Source: Deltaproteobacteria bacterium | GTDB lineage: Bacteria; Myxococcota_A; Polyangia; Haliangiales; SHYZ01 | DNA: 37,683 nt | Reading direction: 5' to 3' | Assembly (NCBI GenBank): GCA_016210055.1 | Contig: JACQUZ010000069.1 | Location: forward strand, 1-37,683 | Shown: in pieces, positions 17,934-25,607 of the stretch | How positions within the stretch are numbered: the first letter of the stretch is position 1 | Layout: every line of letters begins with the position of its first letter | Program-made: the position numbers and the translations under genes | The notes under the pieces: model-generated | Told to the model about the DNA's origin: nothing | The model's input: the letters and a program-made list of their open reading frames with translations, nothing else | Databases searched by the model: none

Positions 17934-19361
17934 ATGGGCTCTATCCTCGTCATTGATGACGAGCGCTCCATGAGGGAGTTTCTCGCGATCTGCCTCAAGC
18001 GGGCGGGTTATCGGGTGACGACTGCCGAAGAGGGGGAGCAAGCCCTACAGGTGCTCGAGGCCCAGGGCCCTTTCGATCTCGTGATCACCGACCTGAAAAT
18101 GCCAGGCCCGCTCGACGGGCTGGCCATCTTGGATCAGGTCAAGGCGAGGGCGCCGGACACGCAGGTGATCGTCATAACTGCGTATGCCACGACCGAGACC
18201 GCCATCTCCGCGATGAAACGTGGCGCTTATGACTACCTTACCAAGCCGTTCAAGGTCGACGAGATTTCGGTAGTCGTAGAGCGCGCCCTCGAGCGCCAAG
18301 CCCTGGTGCACGCCAACGCAGAGCTTCGCGAGCAAGTCCAAGGGCGCTTTCGCCTCGCATCCCTGTCGGGGAAGAGCCCGGCCATGCAGCGCATCTTCGA
18401 GCTGATTCGGAAGATAGCGCCGACAAGGACGAACGTGCTCATCACCGGCGAGAGCGGCACAGGGAAGGAGCTCGTAGCGAGAGCGCTCCATTTTGAGGGC
18501 CCTCGTGCCCAGAAGCCGTTCATTGCAGTTAATTGCGGCGCGATTCCGGAGACCCTCCTCGAGTCGGAGCTCTTCGGCCACGTGAAGGGTGCCTTCACCG
18601 GCGCAGGGGCTGCCAAGGAAGGGCTGTTCGCCGCCGCCGACGGAGGCACGCTATTTCTCGACGAGATCGGCGAGCTCTCCACTCCGCTGCAGGTCAAGCT
18701 TCTTCGGGTCCTTCAGGAGCGCAAGATCAAGCCCGTCGGTGGCATTGAAGAGCGCCCCATTGACGTGCGGATCATCACCGCGACGAACCGAGACTTGGAA
18801 GCGGAAGTCGCCAGGGGCGCCTTCCGGCAGGACCTCTATTATCGGCTCAAAGTGATCCAGGTGCACCTGCCTCCGCTTCGGCAGCGCCGAGAAGATATGC
18901 CAATCCTCGTCGAGACCTTCGTAAAGCGCTTCGCCGGCGAGATGGCAAAACGCATCGTCGCCGTCACGCCCGACGCCATGAGCGCGCTATGTGCCTACGA
19001 TTACCCTGGCAACGTGCGCGAGCTCGAGAACATCATTGAGCGCGCCGTCACTCTCGAGGCTTCGAGCCGTATCACGTGCGAAGCGCTGCCGCAGTTGGAG
19101 AAGACGAAGGCCGCGGGTGCCCAGGACGGTCAGGCCGTCGAAATCCCGGCGGAGGGGATTGACCTGGACCGAATACTTTCAGACTACGAGCGGGAGATCG
19201 TCCTCAAGGCGCTGAAGCAATCCGGAGGAACGCGCAAGGAAGCAGCACGGCTGCTCCGGATTACGTTCCGAAGCCTTCGGTATCGCCTCGAGAAGCTGGG
19301 CATCGACTCTGGTCTCGACGAGAGAGAGCTCGCCTTGCCGCCCCACTCCGTGGAAGAATAG
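17934..19361 (+). CDS. Sigma-54-dependent response regulator, NtrC/PilR type
   Basis: The 475-residue product has the full three-domain layout. The receiver (1-~120) has acidic pair DDE, phosphorylation Asp in VITDLKMPG and Lys in YLTKPF. The AAA+ domain (~145-375) has Walker A GESGTGKE, the sigma-54 contact loop GAFTGA, Walker B GGTLFLDEIGE and the arginine-finger region. The C-terminal Fis-type helix-turn-helix (~425-460) is TRKEAARLLRITFRSLRYRLEKLGI in outline. All catalytic residues look intact. No sensor kinase is adjacent. The two pilins immediately downstream and a consensus sigma-54 promoter before the third pilin (21682) suggest it activates pilin transcription, as PilR does in Pseudomonas and Myxococcus. 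The true pilR orthologue could lie elsewhere, so no symbol is assigned. Confidence 0.93.
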   Translation: MGSILVIDDERSMREFLAICLKRAGYRVTTAEEGEQALQVLEAQGPFDLVITDLKMPGPLDGLAILDQVKARAPDTQVIVITAYATTETAISAMKRGAYDYLTKPFKVDEISVVVERALERQALVHANAELREQVQGRFRLASLSGKSPAMQRIFELIRKIAPTRTNVLITGESGTGKELVARALHFEGPRAQKPFIAVNCGAIPETLLESELFGHVKGAFTGAGAAKEGLFAAADGGTLFLDEIGELSTPLQVKLLRVLQERKIKPVGGIEERPIDVRIITATNRDLEAEVARGAFRQDLYYRLKVIQVHLPPLRQRREDMPILVETFVKRFAGEMAKRIVAVTPDAMSALCAYDYPGNVRELENIIERAVTLEASSRITCEALPQLEKTKAAGAQDGQAVEIPAEGIDLDRILSDYEREIVLKALKQSGGTRKEAARLLRITFRSLRYRLEKLGIDSGLDERELALPPHSVEE

Positions 19362-19376
19362 GGTGGCGCGGAGAGT

Positions 19377-19410
19377 GACAATTTACGGCAGGTGGAGCGC
19401 GCAAATTGTC
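19377..19410. promoter_or_regulatory. Inverted repeat between the regulator and the first pilin, possible operator or enhancer
   Basis: GACAATTT (19377-19384) and AAATTGTC (19403-19410) are perfect inverted copies separated by 18 bp. Extending outward to 11 bp adds one mismatch (AGTGACAATTT versus AAATTGTCGCT). It starts 15 bp after the regulator stop and ends 81 bp before the pilin ATG. Arm spacing (26 bp centre to centre) suits a paired regulator site better than a terminator, and no T-run follows. Confidence 0.45.
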
Positions 19411-19491
19411 GCTCGGAGTGGGCCCAGCGGGCCGCATTGGCGGGGCTGGGAAGAAAAGCCGTGCGCTTCTCCGCCTGAAAGGAGCAGGACG

Positions 19492-20052
19492 ATGATGGTA
19501 TCTCGCTTGCAACGCCCGCGAACGATGCGGTCGCCACGGACTGCGGCATTTTCGCTGATTGAGCTGATGATCGTTGTAGTCGTCGTTGGAGTGCTCGCGG
19601 CAGTGGCAGTGGTTGCATACATGCGTTACGTGCGGAAGGCAAAGGCGAGCGAGGTCCCGGCGATTTTCGCCGAGTTCAAGACTAAAGAAGAAGCCTACCA
19701 CGCCGAAATGGGAATCTACGTCTCAACGGGCGATTACTGGCCTGGTCTAAATGGCGACCGCGGAACGAACATTGGCGGTAATCCTCTTCCCGCCGCCTGG
19801 CAGTCATTGAGGATACAACCGGGCAAGGGGCACCTCTATTGCCAATACCGCGCGGTTGGGGGTAATGCCGGGACGACGCCCGCTGATCAAATGGGGCGAG
19901 ACTTGTTCAACAATTATCCCGGCTCGACACCGACGAGAAACTGGTTCTATCTCATGGCGGAGTGCGATTTCGACAACGACATGTCTGTGAATTCCGTCTA
20001 TGCCCAAAGGGGGGACATGACGGGACTGGTTCGCGAAGACGAAGGTCGATAA
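19492..20052 (+). CDS. Type IV pilin-like protein (first of three)
   Basis: The 186-residue product starts at the ATG at 19492 (or 19495), preceded by AGGAG; longer frames upstream run through non-coding sequence. The basic 19-residue leader ends TAA, followed by [31 protein letters not shown], the type III signal helix with Glu at +5 (residues given in outline). The residue before the cleavage site is Ala, not the usual Gly. The mature domain contains a [10 protein letters not shown] segment and a C-terminal [18 protein letters not shown] loop, matching in place the D-rich loop of the two other pilins. Two Cys, in LYCQY and AECDFD, may form the pilin disulfide. It is 14 bp from the next pilin, so co-transcribed. 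A minor pilin or pseudopilin role is possible. Confidence 0.88.
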   Translation: MMVSRLQRPRTMRSPRTAAFSLIELMIVVVVVGVLAAVAVVAYMRYVRKAKASEVPAIFAEFKTKEEAYHAEMGIYVSTGDYWPGLNGDRGTNIGGNPLPAAWQSLRIQPGKGHLYCQYRAVGGNAGTTPADQMGRDLFNNYPGSTPTRNWFYLMAECDFDNDMSVNSVYAQRGDMTGLVREDEGR

Positions 20053-20066
20053 ACAAGGAGGAGAAC

Positions 20067-20630
20067 ATGATTTCACGGTTGCGCAAGAGGATCGAAGGCG
20101 GCTTCACTCTCATCGAGCTCATGATCGTCGTGGCCATCATTGGCGTCTTGGCCGCCGTGGCCATCCCCGCGTTCATGAAGTACATCCGCAAGTCGAAGAC
20201 CACGGAAGCGACAGAGCACGTGAAAAAGGTCTATGAAGGCGCCCGCTCGTACTTCACGGAAGAAATGGTCGGCCGCGGAGCTGCCGGCCAAGTGATCGCC
20301 AAGCAGTTCCCACGGACCGCCGGCACGGCTCCGGCGCTCAATACCTGCTGCGGCACGACGGGCGCAGCCGGCGGCAAGTGCGCGCCGAACCCGGCCCTCT
20401 GGACCGACGCGACTTGGCAAGCGCTCAAGTTCTCAGTGGATGATCCGCATTACTATTCCTATTCGTACACAGCGTCGGGCACTGAGGGCAGTTCGCTCTT
20501 TACGTCAGCCGCCAACGGCAACCTCGACTGCGACACCGTGTACTCCACGTTTGAAATGGTCGGCTCCATCCAATCCGACGGCACCATCACCGGCTCCGCC
20601 GGCATGTTCAAGGACAACGAGCTCGAATAA
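20067..20630 (+). CDS. Type IV pilin-like protein (second of three)
   Basis: The 187-residue product has a strong AAGGAGGAG site before the ATG. The leader of 12 residues ends EGG with canonical Gly at -1, then [18 protein letters not shown]. The mature head has [39 protein letters not shown] in outline, and a C-terminal [15 protein letters not shown] loop before a final strand. The third pilin (21727-22281) carries the same blocks, so the two are close paralogues. The D-x-D...STFE loop is widespread in deltaproteobacterial pilins. Likely a structural pilin. Confidence 0.9.
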   Translation: MISRLRKRIEGGFTLIELMIVVAIIGVLAAVAIPAFMKYIRKSKTTEATEHVKKVYEGARSYFTEEMVGRGAAGQVIAKQFPRTAGTAPALNTCCGTTGAAGGKCAPNPALWTDATWQALKFSVDDPHYYSYSYTASGTEGSSLFTSAANGNLDCDTVYSTFEMVGSIQSDGTITGSAGMFKDNELE

Positions 20631-20684
20631 GCCCTGCCTGCATCACGTCTTGGTCCACGCGCGTTCCTCCCCTAATATCTGCTC

Positions 20685-21626
20685 ATGATCCAGCGCCGTC
20701 CATCCGGCCGGACTTTCCTGCGCTCGGTGATTCCCTGGACGAGCGTCGCCATCCTCGTCTTGATCATCGGCGCAAGCCATCGCGCTCTGACAGCCGCTCG
20801 CTCCTCGTGGTCCACGACGGAAGAACGTATCTTGCTCCCTCCTCCGAGAGTCCTTCGTCTCGCGCTGCGAGGCATTGGCGTCGGAAATGAGCTAGCGGCA
20901 GATCTCGCGTGGGCGCGGACTCTCGTCTATTACGGAGACGGATTGGTCAAGCACACGCGCCTCCTCGACGTGGAGCCGCTCCTCTTGGTAGTCAATACTC
21001 TCGATCCCAAGTTTCGTCGGCCATACATCTGGGGGAACTACGCGACGACGTTCCGGGCGGGCACAGCCACGCAGGAGGAGTTCCGTTCTTCGGTCGAAAT
21101 CCTAAAAAGGGGAGCAGCCGCGCTCCCGGACGACTGGGAGATCTTCTGGATGCTCGGGGTACGCCATGCCTATGACCTCAGGAGCAACGACCCAAAGGAG
21201 CAACAGCAATTCAAGGAACAAGCGGCCGATTACATGGAGCACGCCATGCGGCTCAAAGGGGCGCCATCGGACCTGCCGCTCAAGGCGGCGCAGCTTCGGA
21301 CCAAGCTCGGCCAAAAGGATCGAGCCCTAAGGGAGCTGCGGGAGATGATTCTTACGACCGAGGACCAGGAAGGACGCGCCAAGCTCATTGAGCGATACCG
21401 CATGCTGGCCTCCGAGGAGGCAGGAGACGCGCTGGCGAGCGCCTCCAAGGCGTTCAATGCCGAGTGGCAGAAACACCTACCCTGTGCCCCGCCGACGCTT
21501 TATAACTTGATTGGACCGAAGCCACGCGCGGTGCTTGATCTCGGCCAATTGGCTCGTGTGGATGCGTTTGAGTTAGAGTCCGAGAGCGCCGGCGACAGCC
21601 CGAGCGAGCCTCAATCCGAAAAATAG
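20685..21626 (+). CDS. Membrane-anchored helical-repeat protein in the pilin cluster
   Basis: The 313-residue product has one N-terminal membrane segment (about 14-32; VIPWTSVAILVLIIGASH). The remaining mostly helical region has TPR-like pairs: LAADLAWARTLVYYG, ILKRGAAALPDDWEIFWMLG, YMEHAMRLKGAP and KDRALRELREMI. The C-terminus is acidic and polar. No catalytic motif is visible. It lies 54 bp after the second pilin and ~100 bp before the third, suggesting an assembly or stability partner for these pilins at the inner membrane. This is inferred from context and the repeat pattern only. No strong ribosome-binding site precedes the ATG. Confidence 0.85.
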   Translation: MIQRRPSGRTFLRSVIPWTSVAILVLIIGASHRALTAARSSWSTTEERILLPPPRVLRLALRGIGVGNELAADLAWARTLVYYGDGLVKHTRLLDVEPLLLVVNTLDPKFRRPYIWGNYATTFRAGTATQEEFRSSVEILKRGAAALPDDWEIFWMLGVRHAYDLRSNDPKEQQQFKEQAADYMEHAMRLKGAPSDLPLKAAQLRTKLGQKDRALRELREMILTTEDQEGRAKLIERYRMLASEEAGDALASASKAFNAEWQKHLPCAPPTLYNLIGPKPRAVLDLGQLARVDAFELESESAGDSPSEPQSEK

Positions 21627-21681
21627 TGGGCAGGAAAACGCTAAACAAGGCCCGCGATATGGCATCATTTACGGGTAGGGC

Positions 21682-21697
21682 TGGCACTTGGCTTGCT
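21682..21697 (+). promoter_or_regulatory. Consensus sigma-54 promoter for the third pilin
   Basis: TGGCACTTGGCTTGCT matches the -24/-12 consensus TGGCACGNNNNTTGCW at all fixed positions but the G after TGGCAC, with exact GG-N10-GC spacing. Expected start is near 21708, giving a ~19-nt leader to the ATG at 21727. A sigma-54 activator gene of the matching class lies 2.3 kb upstream (17934-19361). Confidence 0.85.
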
Positions 21698-21726
21698 CCA
21701 CTTCCGTTCTATTCGTGGGGTAATGG

Positions 21727-22281
21727 ATGACGCCATTCAGGAGACGTCAAGGCGCGTTTACGCTAATCGAGCTCATGGTCGTCGTGGCCATTATCGGGGT
21801 GCTCGCGGCGGTCGCAGTGCCGGCGTTCATGCGCTACATCCGCAAGGCCAAGACCACTGAAGCGGTGGAGAACATCCAGAAGATGTACGGCGCGTCGCGC
21901 TCCTACCTCCTCGAGGAGACCCAGGCACGAGGGCAGATATTTCCTCTCCCGCCGCAGTTCCCCGAAACAGAACCCCTCACGCCTACGGGTACCTGCTGCG
22001 GCAATGCGGGCGACAAGTGCGTGCCTGGTCTCGGTGTCTGGGATACGCCCACGTGGCACGCCCTTCAATTCGCCATGACCATGCCCCACTACTACCGCTA
22101 CGAGTACGAATCGACGGGCTCGGCTGGCGCGGGGGCGGGCTCCCGTTTCACCGTGAGAGCATTCGGAGACCTGGACTGTGACGGTGTCTTCTCTACGTTC
22201 GAGATGGTAGGCGTGTGGTCAAATGTCGACCACGACGTCCACGGATCGGGCGGGATTTTCGTGGACTTGGTGCTTGAGTAG
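21727..22281 (+). CDS. Type IV pilin-like protein (third of three), sigma-54 controlled
   Basis: The 184-residue product has a 10-residue leader ending QGA, then [18 protein letters not shown], so Ala at -1 as in the first pilin (cleavage after GA). The mature head shares with the second pilin: a TCCG...KC..G motif, W.TPTWHALQFAM, MPHYYRYEYES and a DLDCDGVFSTFEMVG loop, ending FVDLVLE. The Asp-rich loop resembles Ca-binding loops of pseudopilins. It has its own promoter (21682), so it may be regulated apart from pilins 1 and 2 or be the major pilin. The weak GGGG site is close to the start. It converges with the glycosyltransferase gene. Confidence 0.9.
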   Translation: MTPFRRRQGAFTLIELMVVVAIIGVLAAVAVPAFMRYIRKAKTTEAVENIQKMYGASRSYLLEETQARGQIFPLPPQFPETEPLTPTGTCCGNAGDKCVPGLGVWDTPTWHALQFAMTMPHYYRYEYESTGSAGAGAGSRFTVRAFGDLDCDGVFSTFEMVGVWSNVDHDVHGSGGIFVDLVLE

Positions 22282-22298
22282 AAACGAGGCCGCGGTCG

Positions 22299-22320
22299 CT
22301 GAGAGCGGATCCGCTCTCAG
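22299..22320. terminator. Perfect 22-bp palindrome between convergent genes, possible bidirectional terminator
   Basis: CTGAGAGCG and CGCTCTCAG flank a central GATC, all self-complementary over 22 bp. It lies 17 bp after the third pilin stop and overlaps the last codon and stop of the convergent glycosyltransferase gene. No U-tract follows in either direction, so factor-independent termination is uncertain. Confidence 0.5.
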
Positions 22321-23015
22321 TGCGCTCTCTTCCACCAAAACCGCGCCATTTGCCCAAAGGTCTTCTGAATCACCGGCGCTTTGAAACAGGTCGATACGCC
22401 TACCCGCCTGGGCAAGCATTCCGCCTGCACCTTGGCCACGCGGGCGCCCTTGTCGAGCGCGCGCACGAGCACCTCGGTGCACATGAATACCCCGTCAGAT
22501 TCGATCGGCATCCCCTCGAAGACTTCCCGTCGATAGAGGTAAAGGAAGTTGAAATCGTCGTAATCCCAGAGCCCAAACAGGACGTGGGCGAGGTGGATGT
22601 AGACATGCGACGCGAGGAGCCGCATGGCGGTGTAGCCAGGGCGCCCCGTCCGGGATCCGATGACTAGGTCGTGCTCGTCGAGGAGCGGTATGAACCCGGC
22701 CACTTGTCGGAAATCGAGCTGCTGGTCGGCCGCATGAAAACAGATGACGTCGTTCCGGCTGTTGCGGATGCCCGTGAGGATCGCCGAGCCTGGACCAAGG
22801 TTCCGGGGGTGGCGGATTAGCCGGGCCTCGGGGAATTTCTTCTCCAGCAAGGCGGCGATTTCGGGCGTGCGATCGGTCGAGCCGTCGTCGACGATGAGGA
22901 TTTCGAACTCACGATTACCGAAAGCACGCAAGGCCGCGTGGACATCCCCCACCGCCTCCTCGAGGGTCTGCTCTTCGTTGTACGCCATGACCGTGCACGA
23001 GACGCTGCTAGGCAC
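22317..23015 (-). CDS. Family 2 glycosyltransferase (DPM1/polyprenyl-phosphate sugar transferase-like)
   Basis: The 232-residue product starts at GTG. The GT-A fold motifs are SCTVMAYNEEQTLEEAV near the N-terminus, FEILIVDDGSTDRT (nucleotide-sugar site) and NLGPGSAILTGI. Where DPM-like enzymes read DADLQ, this one reads HAADQQLD. The first Asp of the metal-binding motif is Ala, though the second is kept. FLYLYRREVFEGMPIESDGVF is the usual acceptor-side segment. No membrane helices follow, so the enzyme is a short soluble or peripheral form. It is last in the minus-strand run with kinase, amidohydrolase, ATP-grasp and HAD genes, 38 bp after the HAD gene. The donor and acceptor cannot be told from sequence. 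Confidence 0.9.
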   Translation of the reverse strand: MPSSVSCTVMAYNEEQTLEEAVGDVHAALRAFGNREFEILIVDDGSTDRTPEIAALLEKKFPEARLIRHPRNLGPGSAILTGIRNSRNDVICFHAADQQLDFRQVAGFIPLLDEHDLVIGSRTGRPGYTAMRLLASHVYIHLAHVLFGLWDYDDFNFLYLYRREVFEGMPIESDGVFMCTEVLVRALDKGARVAKVQAECLPRRVGVSTCFKAPVIQKTFGQMARFWWKRAH

Positions 23016-23053
23016 GCGAAGAGGTTACCCCAGTCGCGCACGGCCGTCGACCG

Positions 23054-23734
23054 TCACGACGACGACGACCATGGCGGAGACAGCCCAGGGAGCCCGAGGA
23101 CGCCCTGCAAGTCATCGAGCACCACCTCGGCCCCCGCTCGGAGAAGCCCCGCGGTGTCGGCGAGCCCCCCCTTGACCGCGGCCACCCGGAGCCCGGGTAC
23201 CACCTGGGCGGTCCGCAGGCCCGCCTCGACGTCCTTCGGATGATCGCCAATCCACCACGTCGTGGCAGCCGGACCGAGCGCGCGCGCCACGGCGATGACC
23301 CCCTCGGGATCCGGCTTGGGCAATCGCACATCGTCCCGCGTCGAGGTAGCACCAAGCGCTTCCGCTGGAATTCCCGCAGCACGGAGCGCTGGAGCAACGC
23401 AGGCGCGTCCGTTGTCCGTGACCAGCCCGAGACGAACTCCACGCTTGGATAGCGTTCCCAAGACCTCCGCCGCACCTGCGCGCGGCCGAGCACCTTGCGC
23501 CGCGGCGACCTCGAACGAGTCGAGGATGGCCAGGCCTTGGCGACGAAGCGCTCCTGCGTCCCCACCGGCCCGCGCCGCCTCCTCGGCCGCTTCCTGAATG
23601 CGCTTCAAGATAGGGCGAAAAGGGCGCGTCACGCCGTAGGGTGCAAAAAGCGCGGCCAGGCTCGCCCTCACCTCTTCGATGTCGACACCCAAGCGGAGGA
23701 GCGTTCCGTCCATGTCGAAAATCGCAACGTTCAC
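23054..23734 (-). CDS. HAD-superfamily phosphatase (phosphoglycolate phosphatase-like)
   Basis: The 226-residue product has all four HAD motifs: DMDGTL (nucleophile and acid/base Asp, residues 7 and 9), VTDNG (motif II), Lys in RLPKPDPEG (motif III) and WWIGDHPKDVEAG (motif IV, Asp pair). An alpha-helical cap of type C1 sits between motifs I and II (about 15-85). Active enzymes of this family hydrolyse small phosphate esters. The ATG overlaps the stop of the ATP-grasp gene by 4 bp (ATGA), showing translational coupling. The substrate is unknown; it could act on the product of the ligase or of the sugar pathway. Confidence 0.9.
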   Translation of the reverse strand: MNVAIFDMDGTLLRLGVDIEEVRASLAALFAPYGVTRPFRPILKRIQEAAEEAARAGGDAGALRRQGLAILDSFEVAAAQGARPRAGAAEVLGTLSKRGVRLGLVTDNGRACVAPALRAAGIPAEALGATSTRDDVRLPKPDPEGVIAVARALGPAATTWWIGDHPKDVEAGLRTAQVVPGLRVAAVKGGLADTAGLLRAGAEVVLDDLQGVLGLPGLSPPWSSSS

Positions 23735-24813
23735 CCGATTTCCTCAAACTTCGAGAATTGCTCCGTCCCACGCACCAGGACCGGCCCACAGTCCAACGTG
23801 CGCACCCAGTAGAGATCCTCGGGCACGACGTCATGGGGCACCTCGGGCAACCAACCCAGGTCGCGCCCGACGGCGAGACACACCAGCAGCCAGGGGAAGT
23901 TGAAGCCCGCCTCGGTGTAGTGGTGCACCGTGGTCCCGCAGCGTCCTGCGTTGATCTCGGTGACGTGCGGGCGCCCGGCGCTGTCTTCCTTGAGATCGAC
24001 GAAGTACACCCCGTGTGGGGAATCATCGAGGGCGCGCACCGCCGCCTCCCCAATCTCCGCCACGTCGACGCGCCGAATCGTCCTGGATACCGCCGGCGCA
24101 CCGGTTACTCCCGACGGTGCGACATGGGGAAGGACGTACTCGAGTCGCTCTCGAGACGCCGCAGCGCAGAGCCGTCCGTGGGAGAACGCGCACATCCAGC
24201 TCAGATTGCGGCCAGGAAGGTACTCACAGGCAATCATCTTGCCCCAGCCGCCATGGTGCTCAATCCAGGCCCGGGCGACGCCGATGTCCCGGCACGGCAA
24301 CGCGGCGCCCCCGATTCCGAGCCCAGGCGCGCCCGAGCCACGCACCCAAAGTGGCGGCGGGAGCTCCCGAAACGCCATGTCCAGGTCGGCCGGGCTCTCG
24401 AGGAGAATCGTCCGCGGCACGGGGACACCGGCGCGCACGAGGAGCTGCTGGGTCGCGAACTTGTCGTCCGCCCGCACGAGGACTTCATGAAGCGGTAACG
24501 CCGTCCGCACGGAAGGAAGCCGGCCGCCGAGGGCGAGCTCAGCAATCGCGCGCACCTCGACGGGATGCGTCGGGAGAATGACGTCCACCCCGCCTTCGAC
24601 AAGCTTTGCCAGCGCCCCTGCGTACGCATCGCGCTCGCGTGCTGGTGGAATTCGCACGACCCGATCCGTGAGCGCCAGGGGAAGGTGCCAGCGGTTGGCG
24701 TCGGTTCCGACAAGCCACAACTTCTCGGGCGCTCGCCGAAGAGATCGGGTCACGTTGGCGCCGAGCGGACCTCCGGCGCCGGTCACGAGTACACTCAGCA
24801 TGCCGGCGTGCAT
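23731..24813 (-). CDS. ATP-grasp ligase (CarB/PylC-like)
   Basis: The 360-residue product has an AAGGA site before the ATG. The N-terminal Rossmann-like pre-grasp domain is SVLVTGAGGPLGANVTRSL with VGTDANRW. The ATP-grasp domain spans about 100-310: the Gly-rich loop WVRGSGAPGLGIGGAAL, the adenine-linker region ACEYLPGRNLSWMC, and the metal-binding end VDLKEDSAGRPHVTEINAGR with Glu and Asn ligands. This is the CarB-like group of carboxylate-amine/thiol ligases, which activate a carboxylate as acyl phosphate. Domain length suits a single-domain ligase, not carbamoyl-phosphate synthase itself. Coupled to the HAD gene by a 4-bp overlap and 15 bp after the amidohydrolase gene. The substrate is unassigned. 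Confidence 0.88.
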   Translation of the reverse strand: MHAGMLSVLVTGAGGPLGANVTRSLRRAPEKLWLVGTDANRWHLPLALTDRVVRIPPARERDAYAGALAKLVEGGVDVILPTHPVEVRAIAELALGGRLPSVRTALPLHEVLVRADDKFATQQLLVRAGVPVPRTILLESPADLDMAFRELPPPLWVRGSGAPGLGIGGAALPCRDIGVARAWIEHHGGWGKMIACEYLPGRNLSWMCAFSHGRLCAAASRERLEYVLPHVAPSGVTGAPAVSRTIRRVDVAEIGEAAVRALDDSPHGVYFVDLKEDSAGRPHVTEINAGRCGTTVHHYTEAGFNFPWLLVCLAVGRDLGWLPEVPHDVVPEDLYWVRTLDCGPVLVRGTEQFSKFEEIG

Positions 24814-24828
24814 GGATTCCTTTCCGGA

Positions 24829-25602
24829 TCAAGCCTCGATGGAAGGACCGAACAGCGCAAGGGCGTTCTCGCCCGTCACCTTGCGCACCTGCTCCTCGCT
24901 CAAGCTCATCCCGCGGACAGCACCCAAGTACATGAGGGGGTGTGCCAAAGGGAAATCCGAGCCCATGAGGTAGCGATCGGCACCGCAGAGCTCGATGTTC
25001 CGCTCCACGACCCAGTACTCCCGCAGCCCGGAGAACTCGAACCAAACGTTCGTGAGACCGCGTTCCTTCACCGCGCGAGCAGCGCCCATGGCATTGGGCG
25101 GCGTGTCCCCCCCCGCGTGGCCGAGTAGAAACTTCGCACCCGGATGCCGTGCGGCCGCCTCCAAGGCGTGTGCGTACCCGGCGATCTCGGTCCATCTCCC
25201 GCAGTGGACGAGAACGACGAGCGAGAGCTCTTCGGCCAGCTCGAGGGCCGCGCGAAATGGCTCGTGCGAGACGCGGACGCGAGAGAGCGATGGATGGATC
25301 TTGAGCCCTGCGACATCTTTTCTGTTCGCCCTCACCCAGTTGAGGTCATCCGTGCCTGGACTCCCCGGCGCAACGGGACGAATCCAAGGGAACAGCCACA
25401 GCGGCCCCGCGAATCCGCTTCCTACCGCACGCTTCATGGCCTCGCGGAGCGGCACGTGTTCATGTCGATCGGACGGCATGAGCGCCGCACCGTCGATGCC
25501 GGCGCTCCTGAACACGGCAAGGGTTCCTGCGAGATCGTTCTCGCGACCAAGGAAGTCGGCATGCAGCCAAGAACCGACATGTACGTGTGCGTCGATGATC
25601 AC
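24829..25602 (-). CDS. Amidohydrolase (Amidohydro_2 family, TIM-barrel metal-dependent)
   Basis: The 257-residue product starts at GTG (25602), giving MIIDAHVHVGS with the metal-binding HxH at the N-terminus. The frame is open upstream only because it runs antiphase through the kinase gene; that part is not real. Later motifs are LKIHPS, LVVLVHCG, FLLGHAGG (metal His) and YLMGSDFPLA (catalytic Asp). This matches the Amidohydro_2 family, whose members include decarboxylases and lactone hydrolases. The start lies 5 bp after the kinase stop, so the gene is probably translated by coupling; no separate ribosome-binding site is seen. The substrate is unknown. Confidence 0.88.
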   Translation of the reverse strand: MIIDAHVHVGSWLHADFLGRENDLAGTLAVFRSAGIDGAALMPSDRHEHVPLREAMKRAVGSGFAGPLWLFPWIRPVAPGSPGTDDLNWVRANRKDVAGLKIHPSLSRVRVSHEPFRAALELAEELSLVVLVHCGRWTEIAGYAHALEAAARHPGAKFLLGHAGGDTPPNAMGAARAVKERGLTNVWFEFSGLREYWVVERNIELCGADRYLMGSDFPLAHPLMYLGAVRGMSLSEEQVRKVTGENALALFGPSIEA

Positions 25603-25607
25603 GGTGG

